DNA of 64,000 nucleotides from the NCBI GenBank assembly GCA_015501075.1, contig JADNYJ010000019.1, forward strand, positions 248,001 through 312,000, written 5' to 3'. Origin of the DNA: Gymnopilus junonius. Lineage: Eukaryota > Basidiomycota > Agaricomycetes > Agaricales > Galerinaceae. Shown piece by piece: positions 1 through 10,877 of this stretch (position 1 is its first letter; every line of letters begins with the position of its first letter). A program made the position numbers and the translations under genes. Under the pieces are notes generated by a model. The model was not told the DNA's origin. It was given only the letters and a program-made list of their open reading frames with translations, and did no database searches.

Positions 1-941
1 CGAACGAATAGGATCTCCGACCTTTTGTGGGTCGTCAACAGAAATAACGAACACGGGTTGAATGCCGTTGTCATTCCGTGGAATAGGTGGCTAGCATTCA
101 ATACGGCGTGTTTAATGGGGTTCAGAGCTTACAGGAGAATAATGTCACTTACGGGACCTTCGCGATCAAGTTGTTTACTGTAAGCTTGGAGTATGGGCTT
201 GTCGTCGTCGCTGTCATCATCGATTGGAGCCGCCTTTGGGGGTAAAGGTGTGTGTGTAAATTGCTCCGACTGCCAAGGTGTCTGCTCTTCACTCTGCCAA
301 CCACCAAGGGACTCTCCTCCAAGAGAAAGGCCCCCGAGAGACCGTTCAATTCCTCCGAAAGGGGCTTCCAGAGGGGACCTGTATGTCGCTTCCATGGCAC
401 TGGGCGGCACAGAGTTGAATCCGCTGCTCGGCCTGGAAGGTGTTTTCGTCGGTGTATGTGCCGTCGTTGGTGTTGAAACGGTGGTGTCGGGCTTCTCGAC
501 TGCCGAACTCGAACTTGACGGTTCAGATGTTGCGGAGGATGAAGCTGAAATATGCGTGTCAAATTCTTCGATGTGGTCTGGTCGTATAGTCGCAGTTTCT
601 GAGAATGTACTAGTCGCAACACTCTCGCGGAAACCTGGAGATCGTAGATTCCCTAACGGCTCATTATCGTCATCTTCTTCATTATGAGTATCAGAATAGA
701 GAGGGTCGGGCTTTTTTGCTGTTCCTACTTCCGCAGAAAATGAACCGAAGTCCGTCGAACTTGATGCATAAGACGGGTCTGGTGAAATAAAGTGTTCAGA
801 AGTACTTCCGAAAGCATTCTCGGCATCGTGAGTTGCGAACGGTGTCGCCCAAGGGTCTGGAGAGCCCGAGCGGTGGTCTGCGAACGGATTGTTCTCCAAT
901 GCCTGGCGAGAAGGAGCCAGCAGGTCGTCAAAGTTGTCCAT
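1..941 (-). CDS. vps5: Vps5/SNX1-like sorting nexin, N-terminal part (cut by left edge)
   Basis: Two exons are visible, 941-153 and 90-1, joined by a 62-bp intron (GTAAGT donor at 152, AG acceptor at 91-92, phase 0). Exon 1 encodes an acidic, Ser/Thr-rich leader beginning MDNFDDLLAPSRQALENNPF. Exon 2 ends in a reading containing VDDPQKVGDPIRS, which resembles the first strand of the PX domain of Vps5/SNX1 proteins. In that family the PX and BAR domains bind phosphoinositide-rich endosomal membrane, and the protein works with Vps17 in the retromer coat for endosome-to-Golgi recycling. The rest of PX and all of BAR lie outside the window. The start is the first ATG of the open frame. The assignment rests on the PX entry motif and the leader style, so another SNX-BAR member is possible. 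Confidence 0.72.
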
Positions 942-1041
942 GATAAAACTTGGTCAAATAGTAAACTTGAGGTATAGCCGACTCGCTTCTGCGCAGTCTG
1001 GACGCAATAATTCTTACCAAAAATAGATGTTATGGCCCCTA

Positions 1042-1247
1042 TAAGGTAGGGCTCATGCACAGCTCCAATACATCACGTGAGTGGGTGGATTTTTGCAAAT
1101 CTAATAGCACTGGCATCGAGGTGGAAAATAAAAATCTGGCTGCACCAGCCAGATTTTTGAATCCTGACCTCTAGACGGTGCTATTACAGTTCGAAGTTGC
1201 GAGGTACAACACGTGACGTATAGAGGTCGTGCATGAGCCCTACCTTA
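1042..1247. mobile_element. 206-bp palindromic MITE
   Basis: The first 19 bases (taaggtagggctcatgcac, 1042-1060) are the exact reverse complement of the last 19 (1229-1247). The two halves stay complementary in blocks: TCACGTG and TAATAGCAC occur in both arms. The centre is a perfect hairpin with 13-bp arms (AAAAATCTGGCTG) and a 3-base loop near 1131-1159. There is no coding capacity, so this is a fold-back, non-autonomous element. I see no clear target-site duplication. It lies between the start of the Vps5-like gene and the 3' end of the next gene, so it may contribute promoter sequence. Confidence 0.7.
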
Positions 1248-1511
1248 ACAAACAAATCCAACTCAATTTTGAGCAATGATTCTACGAAAGCAATTGATAC
1301 AATGTAGACAAACGGCCTAAGAGTCCGCCAATATTCATGCAAATAAGAAGGGTATTTACGGCGATAATAATAGAAAACGCAGAGCAGCGAAGGGCAGCCC
1401 AAGTATGCGAGAGTAAAAACATTCCGACAAATACAAAGGAAAATATGAAAAGCACGCAGCGATATATCTTAGGATGGCTAAAAAAATACCGTACGCAAGC
1501 GTTGATACCCT

Positions 1512-2385
1512 TTATGACATCAACTTCTCTCCCCATACAAGACGATGTCGATGGGCACGATATGCACCGCTCAGAGCAATCCAGAAAAGCCATGAACAGA
1601 CGATGAAGGAGATGACGAAGAACGTGCGCAAGTAAACTTTCCACCGTAAAGAAACTGGACTAGAGGAGGTGAAAATAATAATTCGCCAGCGTTCATAGAA
1701 TTCCGTGTTGAGCCATGACAATTCGTATACAAGCTCCTGCGCCTGTATAAGAGTAAATATGATACGTCCATTGAGAGATAAAGTGATGTGATCAAAATAA
1801 ATCCGACATACCTTGTCACGACCAGAATCATAGGCATGTCTGATCCTCGAGACTTGAGAATCAGTTGATGGCAGTGTCTCCGAAAGGTCTGTAAGTGTGT
1901 CCATCGAGGTCTCCAATTCTTTCTTAATTTGAGGGACTTGTTGTTTTAGTGAAGCGTCTGCACGCTGGTAGTTACGCTATGATCCAAGTAATATTCAGTA
2001 GTTGTTACAGCTTACAACTTCGAAGGGAACTCACCTGCAGCCCTTTGTACACCTCCGTTATCAGGCTATCAATTGCTCGAAAGTTGCTAAGATCCTCAGT
2101 TAACCTGGCCTAGAAAAACGGGCAAATGAGAGACAATTACGACTAAATCAAGGACTACATACTTCAATATCTTTCATCAAGTGTTCGTTCCTTAAATTCT
2201 TCTTGTAGACGTTCTTCAAAGTCATCTCAAGCTTGCTGGCGAATCTGTATGTCATCTTTCATGAATTCTAAATCGGTAGCAAAGCACACCTTGTGGAAGC
2301 GATTGAAAGACCAGGAGTGTTCCAACTTTGTCGAGAACTTGATTGACCCCGTTCTTGAGAGTTGTTAGGCTGCCTAGGGGGCATT
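1512..2385 (-). CDS. Multi-exon membrane protein, possibly Kar5-like (nuclear fusion)
   Basis: Consistent exons on the minus strand are about 2240-2163, 2109-2035, 1964-1812 and 1742-1512, each bounded by GT/AG introns of 53-70 bp. The product is helical and charged, with stretches such as NVYKKNLRNEHLMKDIE and LTEDLSNFRAIDSLITEVY. It ends in one strong hydrophobic segment (FFVISFIVCSWLFWIALSG) and a short tail HRHRLVWGEKLMS. A coiled-coil body with a C-terminal membrane anchor fits the Kar5/Brambleberry family needed for nuclear membrane fusion, but I could not verify signature cysteines. Frames upstream of 2240 are broken and no start codon is secure. An alternative last exon in 1479-1282 would add two more hydrophobic segments. 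Homology is uncertain; that this is a real gene is more likely. Confidence 0.38.
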
Positions 2386-3519
2386 CAAAAGAGAAAAAGA
2401 AAGAAGAAAGGAAACGAAGGAAACGAAGGGAGAAAATTGAAGGGAGTACTATTCCAGTAGACTCCTTTTACATAAATCCCATCTGTGGGGCCTCGTGCTG
2501 TGCATAGTCTGATCGAAGGTACCATCACGTGCGATCTTCGGCCGATCGTGTCACTGAAGTTCGAACTTTCACGTCGTAGATTCGTACCCGGGAAGTATCC
2601 TTTCAAAACATACATTTCCTCACTGACGGTGAGCAGTTCAGGCTTCTTCCCAGATCATTATACCGGTTTCTGCCAACTACCGTACTTTTACGCTCCCAGT
2701 CTCTGTCGCAGATCGGCAGACTGCAGATGTTTCTTATTACTATATACCACTTGGACGACTTGAAAGCAGGCCGTCGGACTTTATGGGATGGTGGATCCTC
2801 TAACGAGTCCTATCATGAAGACTCTTGAATCAAATCTTGTCCACTTCTCAGGATACGAACACTGGTGCACATCCTATCCCGTGAATCCATAGTTAATGGT
2901 TTCTATCTTACCGACCCTCGTGTTTCTCGCATGCGTCCTTCAACTTTACCATTTGGATTTAGGATCCATGTGCATTCCTACTAAAGAGAAACTCCCAGTT
3001 GTGCAGTAGTTTGGGCGGTCACCAACATGCTCTGTCAATTGAGCGACTGCTTTACTCTTATTCTCATTTCACATGCTTCGGAATAGAAGTACGAGAGCCC
3101 CAAGGACCCCTGCATCGACAGCAAATCATATTCTTCAATCGGAGGACGGCGGAGGGCTCCTTATTTAGTCACTGACCCTAAGGCACTGCTCATCCATGGA
3201 ACCCTTTCCTGGTTGTCTTCCCTTGTTCCAACTTATACCACTAAGTTCCAGCAGTTGTGATAGCACTCAGGTGTCTGAACATATTCTGGCGGGTATCGTT
3301 GACCGTCTAAAAGGAATGTAATTGCACAATTTTGCATAAATGACTCTACCATATACATTGCCATGACCGTCAATGAAGCTGGAGTCTGATCGATCTTGTC
3401 CTCTGGTCCTGTTGTCGTGGTTCTGGTGTCCAGCAGGCTTAAGGACTGTTACAAGCCAAGAAACATATGGTGGTGGCGACGTCATCGACAGCAAGTAATA
3501 TTATTATTCGCTTTCTAGA
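2386..3519. other. Interval without a supported gene
   Basis: No frame keeps a convincing coding pattern. The longest frames (92 codons on plus at 2485-2763 and 75 on minus at 3267-3494) show no motif I recognise. The stretch sits just left of a MITE and a chitinase pseudogene and may hold unrecognisable remnants of older genes. Confidence 0.4.
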
Positions 3520-3521
3520 TA

Positions 3522-4162
3522 CAGTGTAATACACCTCCTTGGCACAAAACTTTTTATTCGTCAAATTAAAACACAATTATTAGAAATCCTGCAAAAAAAT
3601 TTATATGAGCTTAATGAGGACCTTCTAAGGTATCAAATTGCTAATGATTGACTCCATTGCATGGATTATGGGTGAATTAGAGGATAATTTGTCGAGAGCA
3701 GCCTTTTGTCACAAATCCAGGTCCTTGGCACAAGTGTGACAATGCCATTTACTAGGCGACGCGTCCAACGCGCCGTTGAGTGCGCGTGTCACGCTCTGAT
3801 CACGGTTGCCCTTTCATGCCCAATTTTGCCCTCAATCCGTGCATTTTTCATGTCAAATCTAGCTGACATCGAAGGCAGTACTGTTCTAAACATGAATCTA
3901 AAATTCAGGGCTGAAAGCTGCACTCCAAAATGAAAAAAGTTAGGTCCAAAAAGTTGTGAAGGATGATTTTCTCTAATTTTGATGGGTAATTGCATTGTCC
4001 TGCCTCGACAACTTTATCCCGTCAGCTGAAATTTTGTATGGCGATAGATTAAGTATATATCAAGGCATATACATAGATTTTATGGCCGACCGGCGAAAAC
4101 TAAGTTCGGAAATCGCAGTTGTGCCAAGGAGGTATCATGTGCCAAGGAGGTGTATTACACTG
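3522..4162. mobile_element. 641-bp TA-flanked MITE (Tc1/mariner-like ends)
   Basis: The element begins CAGTGTAATACACCTCCTTG at 3522 and ends with the exact complement of that sequence, finishing CACTG at 4162. The terminal inverted repeats match over at least 24 bp. A TA dinucleotide sits immediately outside each end (3520-3521 and 4163-4164), the target duplication expected for Tc1/mariner/pogo transposition. The motif GTGCCAAGGAGGT occurs twice in tandem near the right end (about 4119 and 4138), and a related inverted copy lies near 3720. No transposase is encoded, so it must have been mobilised in trans. Confidence 0.82.
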
Positions 4163-4164
4163 TA

Positions 4165-4469
4165 ACCAGACTGATTCTCGGCATCCTTCTAGTATGTATC
4201 AGCCTGCGGCGTATGTTCCCAGTGGCATTTAAATTCCGCGTTACTTTCAAAATAAAGTTTATAATGCAATCGTTGTGGTAGCAACAATAGGGTCTGTATT
4301 TCCGTTCTGACCCTTCACCAGAGTTCCGTTATTTATATCGCATACATAGGTTTAACCTTTATGAGCAGCAGCATTCAGGTATCAAAATATCCATGGCTTC
4401 AAGATCCTCCCACTCCTTCGCTTTATGGAAGGCGAACTCACTAAATGTGCCACTTGCAATCAGGAATAC
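4165..4469. other. Interval between MITE and chitinase pseudogene
   Basis: This is where exons 1-4 of the adjacent chitinase copy would be expected. I cannot align them here by eye. They were probably deleted or have diverged beyond recognition. Confidence 0.35.
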
Positions 4470-5476
4470 CGCAGAACGTAGTTTCTTTAGTGTCGACTAC
4501 GAGGTCAAAAATCCGAAATTTGCGCTATCCGTCTAGGGCATCAGAAGCTGATAATTATCCTAGGACTTGAATGCCTTCGATGCTGGAGATGGAAAAGCAG
4601 AGGTAGAACTCCTTGACACTATCTACCCTTCTATTCCTGAATAGGGCGACAGGCATGGCTTATCTCCTTTACAAAGCAACTACGCATCCAGCTTCCTCAA
4701 GATACATACCTTATCACTCACGCTCGTAAGGGTCTTCCGCTTTCCGGACGAACCATTATTTCTGATAGCTGGATTATGAGTAGCTGTTGCTCCCTGGTAT
4801 CTGACTTTCTTGATTTAAAATTAGCGTCCTTATCCCAAATATAGGTTTTCCCCACCCAAATGGAGAGGTGGAGGTTACCTAAAAATTCACTCTTCGGTTG
4901 GTAGTCTTATCGACTGGTACAACATCCAGGTAAGTAAAAGCTCTTGTTCTATCGGAGAATCCTTCCATAAGCCTTATCGTCTGCCCAGTTCTACAACCTT
5001 AAGTCGTCGGCTGTAAATATATTTAGCCGTATACTGATACCTGAGTCGAACAAATGTAGAGGGGGCATCCGAGTATACCACATGTACAGGCCTTCTTGCC
5101 ACGTCTTCCACATGGCCAGCGACAGCTGTTCTGCAAATTGCTGAGAACGGGGTGCCATTGAGTAAAATAGTCATCGGAAAATCGGCCTCTCCCAGCGATG
5201 CTAGCCTAGTAGCAACGGATACATGTCGGCTTCGCCAATTGCCTTCAACAAGCCAAAGACCAAGCTTGGAGTAAGTGACCACGTGGTTTTCCATCTCTTC
5301 GCAATTCTAAATTTTTTGGTACCTTTGACATAATTCTTAGATGGCGGCACGGTGGTTTGGCAGGTTAGTTATTATTTGATGATTACTTGGAATATTTCAC
5401 CCTCATCTCGTATTGTCGCTCATAGTACCCCAGAGCAAATTCTGCGTGGATTACATCCGTTCGCGCTCTTTCATAG
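4470..5476 (+). pseudogene. GH18 chitinase pseudogene (3' two-thirds)
   Basis: The segment lines up exon by exon with the chitinase gene at 6592-8191. Visible counterparts are a remnant of the catalytic exon (VDYE at about 4492-4503), DLNAFDAGDGKAE, AWLISFTKQLR...TYLITHA, a VAPW micro-exon, GGGYLKIHSSVGSLIDWYN, EYTTCTGLL...VIGKSASPSDAS, GGTVVW and a final exon ending AWITSVRALS-stop at 5474-5476. The same introns are present. Real damage is seen: the DGVDVDYE catalytic box is not intact, the donor after the FYN micro-exon reads TTAAGT instead of GTAAGT, the large exon near 5200-5280 carries an insertion of about 8 bases and a further deletion, and no N-terminal exons are found. Unlike other frame breaks in this window, these cannot all be single-base errors. 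Confidence 0.78.
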
Positions 5477-6591
5477 CCTGTTTAAGTAGGCATTTGAAAC
5501 GTCGGTGTTGTGCACAGTCTTCCAAAAACGAGCGATTTATCATATTACCTGTATTCACCATATGATACTGGACCGAACTATGATTCTATTTCATAAAAAG
5601 AAGCCTGAATGGATTTTGCTCTACTAGGGATTGGCAAGGATTCTTTATGTTGTGAACTCGACAAGGTCATGGCGATCCCAGTCAACGGTACTAACTCAAT
5701 TCCACATGAATTTTTACCCATCACCTCCATGGATGAACCTTCCTCAACCTGCTCGGATAGGCAGAGCAAGATGTGTCGGCATACCCAAAATTTATCCCAT
5801 TATGATCGTGCGATAGTTTCGTCTTTTCAGCGCTGCACTGAACTTATACAACTACACGCTCCAGACTTATTTTAAGGCCCAGGCGTACTATCAGGTGCCT
5901 TGCCGTGGCCAACTCAGGTCCTGTGGAGCATTCTGATATCCCGACTTCGAATCCCTTACAGCAGGATTTTGGTCACCTTTCACGACCAACTGCGAGTCTA
6001 GTTACCCGAAGTGATAGTACACCTGAAAATTTCAAGGTAAGACGTCTCATTCAGACACACTGGAGCATACTAATCAGCGAGCCTGCAGAGCCCTGTAACC
6101 GAGAAAAAGGCGCTCATACGATAGGCCACCGCAAGGAAGAACGACCTATGACCTCCGAAGGCAGAAACGATACCTTGCGCTTTTGGTCTTCTGACAAATG
6201 TCACCTTTCTGCCTTTCGGCGAAATGGTACTAGGTTTCTCGTTGGTTCACGCGGATACATGATGTTCTTGCGCGCTCTGCGTTTTACCTTGAAGATACCC
6301 TCGAACACTTGTCCGACTATCCCGAGACTGGCACTATCGCCCCATGCCGCCCCATGAACTTTAGGTCTTTTGCGAAAAGACATCGTTTCTTTACGCATCA
6401 TCTTCTGCAGGCCATATGGTGCTCTTTCCACATGCAACCAGAAGTACAATCTGAATGATAACAACCGAAATTGGATGACCCTCCAGGAAAAGTGTATGTG
6501 CCATGACTAGGCAAGATGTATTTAAGGTAAAGAGGGCGCGTCCGAAATACTCTGGAGATCTCGGTCCCTAGCTTTCAGCCTATTCTCTGCA
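5477..6591. other. Degraded interval between chitinase copies
   Basis: Apart from a possible P450 remnant near 6160-6300, which is listed separately, no gene is supported. The plus-strand frame 5905-6357 is open for 150 codons but shows no coherent fold. The last 150 bp should include the chitinase promoter; a possible TATA-like TATTTAAG lies near 6518. Confidence 0.35.
6160..6310 (+). pseudogene. Possible cytochrome P450 heme-loop relic
   Basis: The frame at about 6200-6290 reads FRRNGTRFLVGSRGYMMF. Its spacing resembles the P450 heme-binding loop (FGxGxRxCxG followed by a helix such as RFAMMF), but the thiolate Cys would be Leu and the first glycines are lost. No upstream ExxR or PERF motif could be found in frame. 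If the match is real, it is a short dead remnant. It may be chance. Confidence 0.22.
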
Positions 6592-8191
6592 ATGGTTGCC
6601 TTGAAGAAGTCATTTGCTCTATTGTCAGGGCTAATCAGTCTTCTGGCTGTTAGCTCTTCTCCTGTCAGCCCTGCTGCCAGCAGTGGCCTCAGCGGGAAAG
6701 CTCTTGACTTCATAAGTGCAGCCAAGAACGTGCAGAGTGCGACCCCTGCTGCCCCTCACTTCGTTGTCTACAGTGATGCATGGGTGTCAGGAGAAAATGG
6801 GCCTCCTGCTGTCTCATCGATCCAGGTGTGTGATCTGTATTCCTTGATATTTTATCTTATTTATATTGTCCGTACAGGGATTCAACGTCTTGTAAGTGTA
6901 AAAAAAGAATCTTTGCCTTTTCTAACCTGTAATGCAGCGCCCTTTCTTTCCTCTTGACCGAGGGTGCATTTGACCAAGTGAGATTTAAATTGAGCACGGA
7001 CTTCCTCCAATCTAACTTGTCTACAGGCAGAAGAATGGGCTTCACTGACATCTTCTCAACGCTCGACTTTCAAGTCCCAATATTCCGCTGCTGGGATCAA
7101 GTTGATTGTATCCCTCTTCGGTTCAACTGACGCCCCGACGTCCACCGGTGCTGATCCTGTAGCGACTGCGAACACGATGGCGGCATGGGTTAAGCAATAT
7201 AACCTCGATGGTGTTGATGTCGACTATGAAGTAAGTCATTGATGATTGCCAAAGGGTGTGGCCTGACGTCTTTTCCAGGATTTCAATGCAATGAACGCTG
7301 GGAACGGAAAGGCCGAGGTGAATTAGTTCTTCATTCATATCCTTTTTAATGCCCTCATTCACACCTTGACCGCCTAGTCTTGGGCTTGCAAGCTTCACAA
7401 CCCAACTACGGAATCAGCTCCCTTCTGGAACATATATTTTGACCCATGCTCGTGCGTCTCTTCTCTTACTGGTAGAGTTGCAATAAGGTCTAAATTCTAA
7501 ATTATTTGTAGCCGTTGCCCCATGGTGAGAAACCGCCTCATATGTGTTCCTACATACATTCACCTACATCAGGTTCTCCCCTGGCCTTTACGGCGGAGGA
7601 GGCTATTTGAAGGTCCACCAGGAGGTTGGGAGCCTCATTGATTGGTACAATGTGCAGGCAAGTCTACTCTGAACGCTAGATCTTTCCGTACGTACATACC
7701 GCTCATGATGAGTCTTATAACAGTTCTATAACCGTGTGTTTCTACCATCCTTTTGAGCTTCCTTCTTTCTAATCTTTAACAGAGGGAACAACCGAATACA
7801 CTACCTGCAGTGGTCTCCTGACCACGTCTTCGAGCACCTGGCCTAACACAGCTCTCTTCCAGATTGCGGCCAGTGGTGTTCCTCTCTCTAAACTCGTCAT
7901 CGGCAAGCCTGCTACGACCAGTGATGCAAGCAATGGGTATATGTCGACCTCTACACTGGCTGGATGTGTTGAACAAGCTAAGAATCAAGGGTGGAGTAAG
8001 TCTAAGTTCAGAGGATTTCACACCTCCCTGCTAACCGGTTCCTTCCACAGGTGCTGGTGTGATGGTATGGGAGGTAAGCTCAGGACTGCAAAACGCTACG
8101 CCACGATGCTGATCGCTGATTTCATTTCCAGTTCCCTGACGCCGCGACCTCCTGGATCGAAGCAGTCCGCGCTCAAGCCTGGCCCATGTAA
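6592..8191 (+). CDS. Secreted GH18 chitinase, 12 exons, one frame break
   Basis: Exons deduced from splice sites: 6592-6825, 6878-6891, 6938-6977, 7027-7230, 7279-7317, 7378-7451, 7512-7524, 7573-7657, 7724-7733, 7783-7995, 8049-8071, 8132-8191, giving about 269 residues. The N-terminus has Lys residues followed by a hydrophobic signal peptide (FALLSGLISLLAVSSS). Exon 4 carries the GH18 catalytic box DGVDVDYE, whose final Glu is the proton donor that cleaves beta-1,4-linked GlcNAc in chitin. Three exons are only 14, 13 and 10 bp, and the intron at 7658 uses a GC donor (CAG|GCAAGT). Exon 6 needs one G fewer at 7382-7384 to read SWLASFTTQLRNQLP; the pseudogene at 4.5 kb reads through the same point, so the extra G is either an error or a recent mutation. 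The role is probably wall remodelling or chitin degradation. Confidence 0.85.
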
Positions 8192-8468
8192 ATAGATTCA
8201 GGACAAGGCCCGGTTCTTATTATTTATGTCTTCAAAGCTATTTATAATGGCTAGCCCACGTTTGCATTTCGTTCCTTTGTATTTGGGTTTTAGGAAAGAA
8301 TGAAATCTGAAAATGTCATTTCATATCGTGTCCGGCATGAGAAAGTCTACAGAGAATTAGAGAATTTACTTGTAAACGAAGAGAAGGGATATCAATGAAG
8401 TGTCCGAGAGAGAGAAAGTCCGAATTAGAGGAATATATAGTACTGGAATAGTTTCTGAATCGTAAAGC

Positions 8469-9686
8469 TCAGAAGGGGATAAGGAAAAGGTCCTGTGTTG
8501 CCACGATTGGAGGTGTTGCAAAAGATTGTGACATAGGCATGAGACTCACAACTGCAGAGGCTGGTGTGTCATTATCTTCATTGTAAGCATCTAGATCGCC
8601 AACGAAAAAAAGGGAGTTCTAGCCATGAGAATAAATTAGTAAGAGCCGCGGCCACAGGAACGGACATATGCGCACCTCGCGTATGTGATATGCTAGAGTG
8701 GTCGGGGCTGTTGAGCCGTCGCCATTGATCCATTGTGCTAAAGGTAGGCCGAAACGGTAACGCAAATTTTGCTGAATGTAGCTCGGGACTTACCTGTCAG
8801 CTTTTTTTATCTTGGGGTCTATGGACCAGATAGCTGATTCTTGGAGGGGCCAGTACCTAGTTACAAGACTTGAGAATTCAAAAGAGATATCAATAGTAGA
8901 TGGCTTACTCAAATCTACGTTGTGAACGCGACAGTACTGATATTAAACAGGAGGATTTGAATATGACGGAGATAATATACCAAAGAGGGACATACTTCCG
9001 ACTTCCAACAGACAAACTTGGGGCGCTGCTACCTGCTGCGCTTCCTGCTCCGACATAAAAGGAGCAGGGAACGCCGCATTCTGATTGCAATTCAGGTCAT
9101 CAGTAAGCGCTATAGGGATGAAAGACTCAAATGGACAGACAGTCGCCAAAAATATTGATTCCTGACGGGCGCGATGGTTGTAAGTGAGTTAAACAATGAT
9201 ATCTTACCATTGCTAAGAGAGTTGACTCCACTTCTGCAAAGAAAAATAAGTCCTATTAATCAATCGAGTAGGATGTGCCGGAAACTCACATAGTCCCGCC
9301 AGTAGCCCAGTTACGGACAACACCAAGTACACTTCCATCTTGAGGGCTCCGAACTTCGAGGCGCCCAGTGAATCTGAATTTGAAATTCCAATCATCAGAA
9401 GAGAGCGCTGAAAGGTTGGCGTCGTACGTCACAGATGCAACAGGTGAAGGTGAAGGCGATGGTGAAGTCCTTGCCACTAGTCGAATCAAATGAGTGAAAT
9501 ATAAAGAAAAGGAATATAACGATCCTACATAGAACGGGTGTTGCTCCCGATCCCACGAAAACGGAATCTAGGAGGTTTGGGAGAAGCCCCGTGCTAGCCT
9601 TTGAGCATTGGTCTCCAAAGGAGAGCACACGGCACATCCAACGCAGAATAAGATGACCAACAAGAACGGGAGCTCAAGTTGTTCAT
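8469..9686 (-). pseudogene. Secreted protein of the ETNAQRLARG basidiomycete family, frame-disrupted
   Basis: Minus-strand exons contain, in order, a signal-like LLVILFCVGCAVCSPLETNAQRLARG, PKPPRFRFRG, TSPSPSPSPVASV, FTGRLEVRSPQDGSVLGVV, SAAGSSAPSLSVGSR, ESAIWSIDP, AQWINGDGSTAPTTLAY and a C-terminal FVGDLDAYN...DTPASAVV ending at 8469. This order recalls a widespread family of secreted basidiomycete proteins of unknown function, with a processed N-terminus and a beta-rich body; that comparison is from memory. The frame changes between the ATG at 9686 and the signal peptide, and again between LARG and PKPP. Both could be single-base indels, so the gene may be intact in the real genome. No function can be assigned. 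Confidence 0.55.
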
Positions 9687-10877
9687 GCTGCCAGTCGTTG
9701 AAAGGGGAGATCAGCGAGAGGGTGTTATGGACTGCGAGCAGTGCCTTTATCAGGAACAAACCATCCGATCTTGTCAACTGCCCCCTTGCTCTAAAGAATG
9801 AGATAGCGATGACAGTGGGCTTGAAATAAAAGAAAAGGCCGGATTGCACCGGAGGTAAGGCCTTTTCGATCATATCGGGGTGAAAATAGACCTTCCGGTG
9901 TACGGCAAAACATCATGTTTGGTGCATGTCCTACACTTCGAGGGAAGTTATGTCCAATTGGTGGAGTTGGTTTCGAGGGATCTCAGACTTTCTCGAGGAA
10001 ATCTTCTCGTGTTGACAGAGTAGCTCATGAAATGCGGTAAAAGAAGCCAGCACAATCACTGATGATTTCATACGTTGGTACAAGGGATAAGAATAGTGGC
10101 AAGCTTCACAGTGACCTACGTATGGAGCAGAAAGAAAACTGCAGGTCGAGTCAGCAGATATCTCTGAATAGATAGACGTCAATGAGCCTCGAACCTTATG
10201 TCTAGGATAGAGATCGGCCTTCGAAGGGCTGGCCTGACATCGAGTAGGAGCAGACCTGTGACAAATATAGTGCCTTGCGGAATCGCTCAAGTGACGGCTG
10301 GATGAGAGGAAGTAGTGCTCAGAGTAAGAAATCACAGAAAACACGAGTGAAGCCAATATTGACGCAAGAATTTCTGATGGTGGGACAAGATTAGACGTGA
10401 TAGGTATTAGGAAGCAATGACGATTTGGCGGTGGTATTCAAGTTGGTGTGATGGTGGTACTGCGCTAGAAAATTATATCATTTCTCCCGCCCTGCAAGTT
10501 CGCACGTGGCACAAACATAGCCTCAGGGCGATTGGAGGGGGAAAATTTTGCTTGTCATTCCATGCTATGTAGTAAGAACCACTAACAGCAAAAATATAGT
10601 ATAAGCACCCAGCGGACGAGCCAGGAAAGTGCAAACCATCATAAGTAACCTCAGAAAAGGCGAAAGCCACCATATAAGGGAGGAGGTCGGAGAGATCTAG
10701 AATCCAACTCGATGATCATGAAAAGATGTATGTTGGTCTAGGGTGACATCGAAAACAGAAAGAGGGATGATGCGTATGGACAACTAATGGAAAATGAAGA
10801 ATGAGACACGAAAACATGAGAACGAAGGGGGGATGGGGCGATGCAAATTTACAAGTACAGGTATACACAATGCGAAA
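9687..10877. other. Interval without a supported gene
   Basis: The minus-strand frames at 9931-10356 (141 codons) and 10473-10673 (66 codons) were read and show no motif or believable exon structure. The right part should hold the 3' untranslated region of the kinase gene, since the sequence becomes purine-rich on plus (10780-10980). Confidence 0.4.

Noticed and set aside
193..687. 164-codon plus-strand frame opposite the Vps5-like exon
   Set aside because: It is the antisense shadow of a Ser/Thr/Asp-rich exon; the minus strand has the PX entry motif and valid splice sites.
1131..1159. Perfect hairpin that looks like a bacterial terminator
   Set aside because: It is the centre of a longer palindromic MITE in a fungal genome; intrinsic terminators do not apply.
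5927..5965. Possible tRNA B-box (ACTTCGAATCCC)
   Set aside because: No A-box at the right distance and no cloverleaf can be formed around it.
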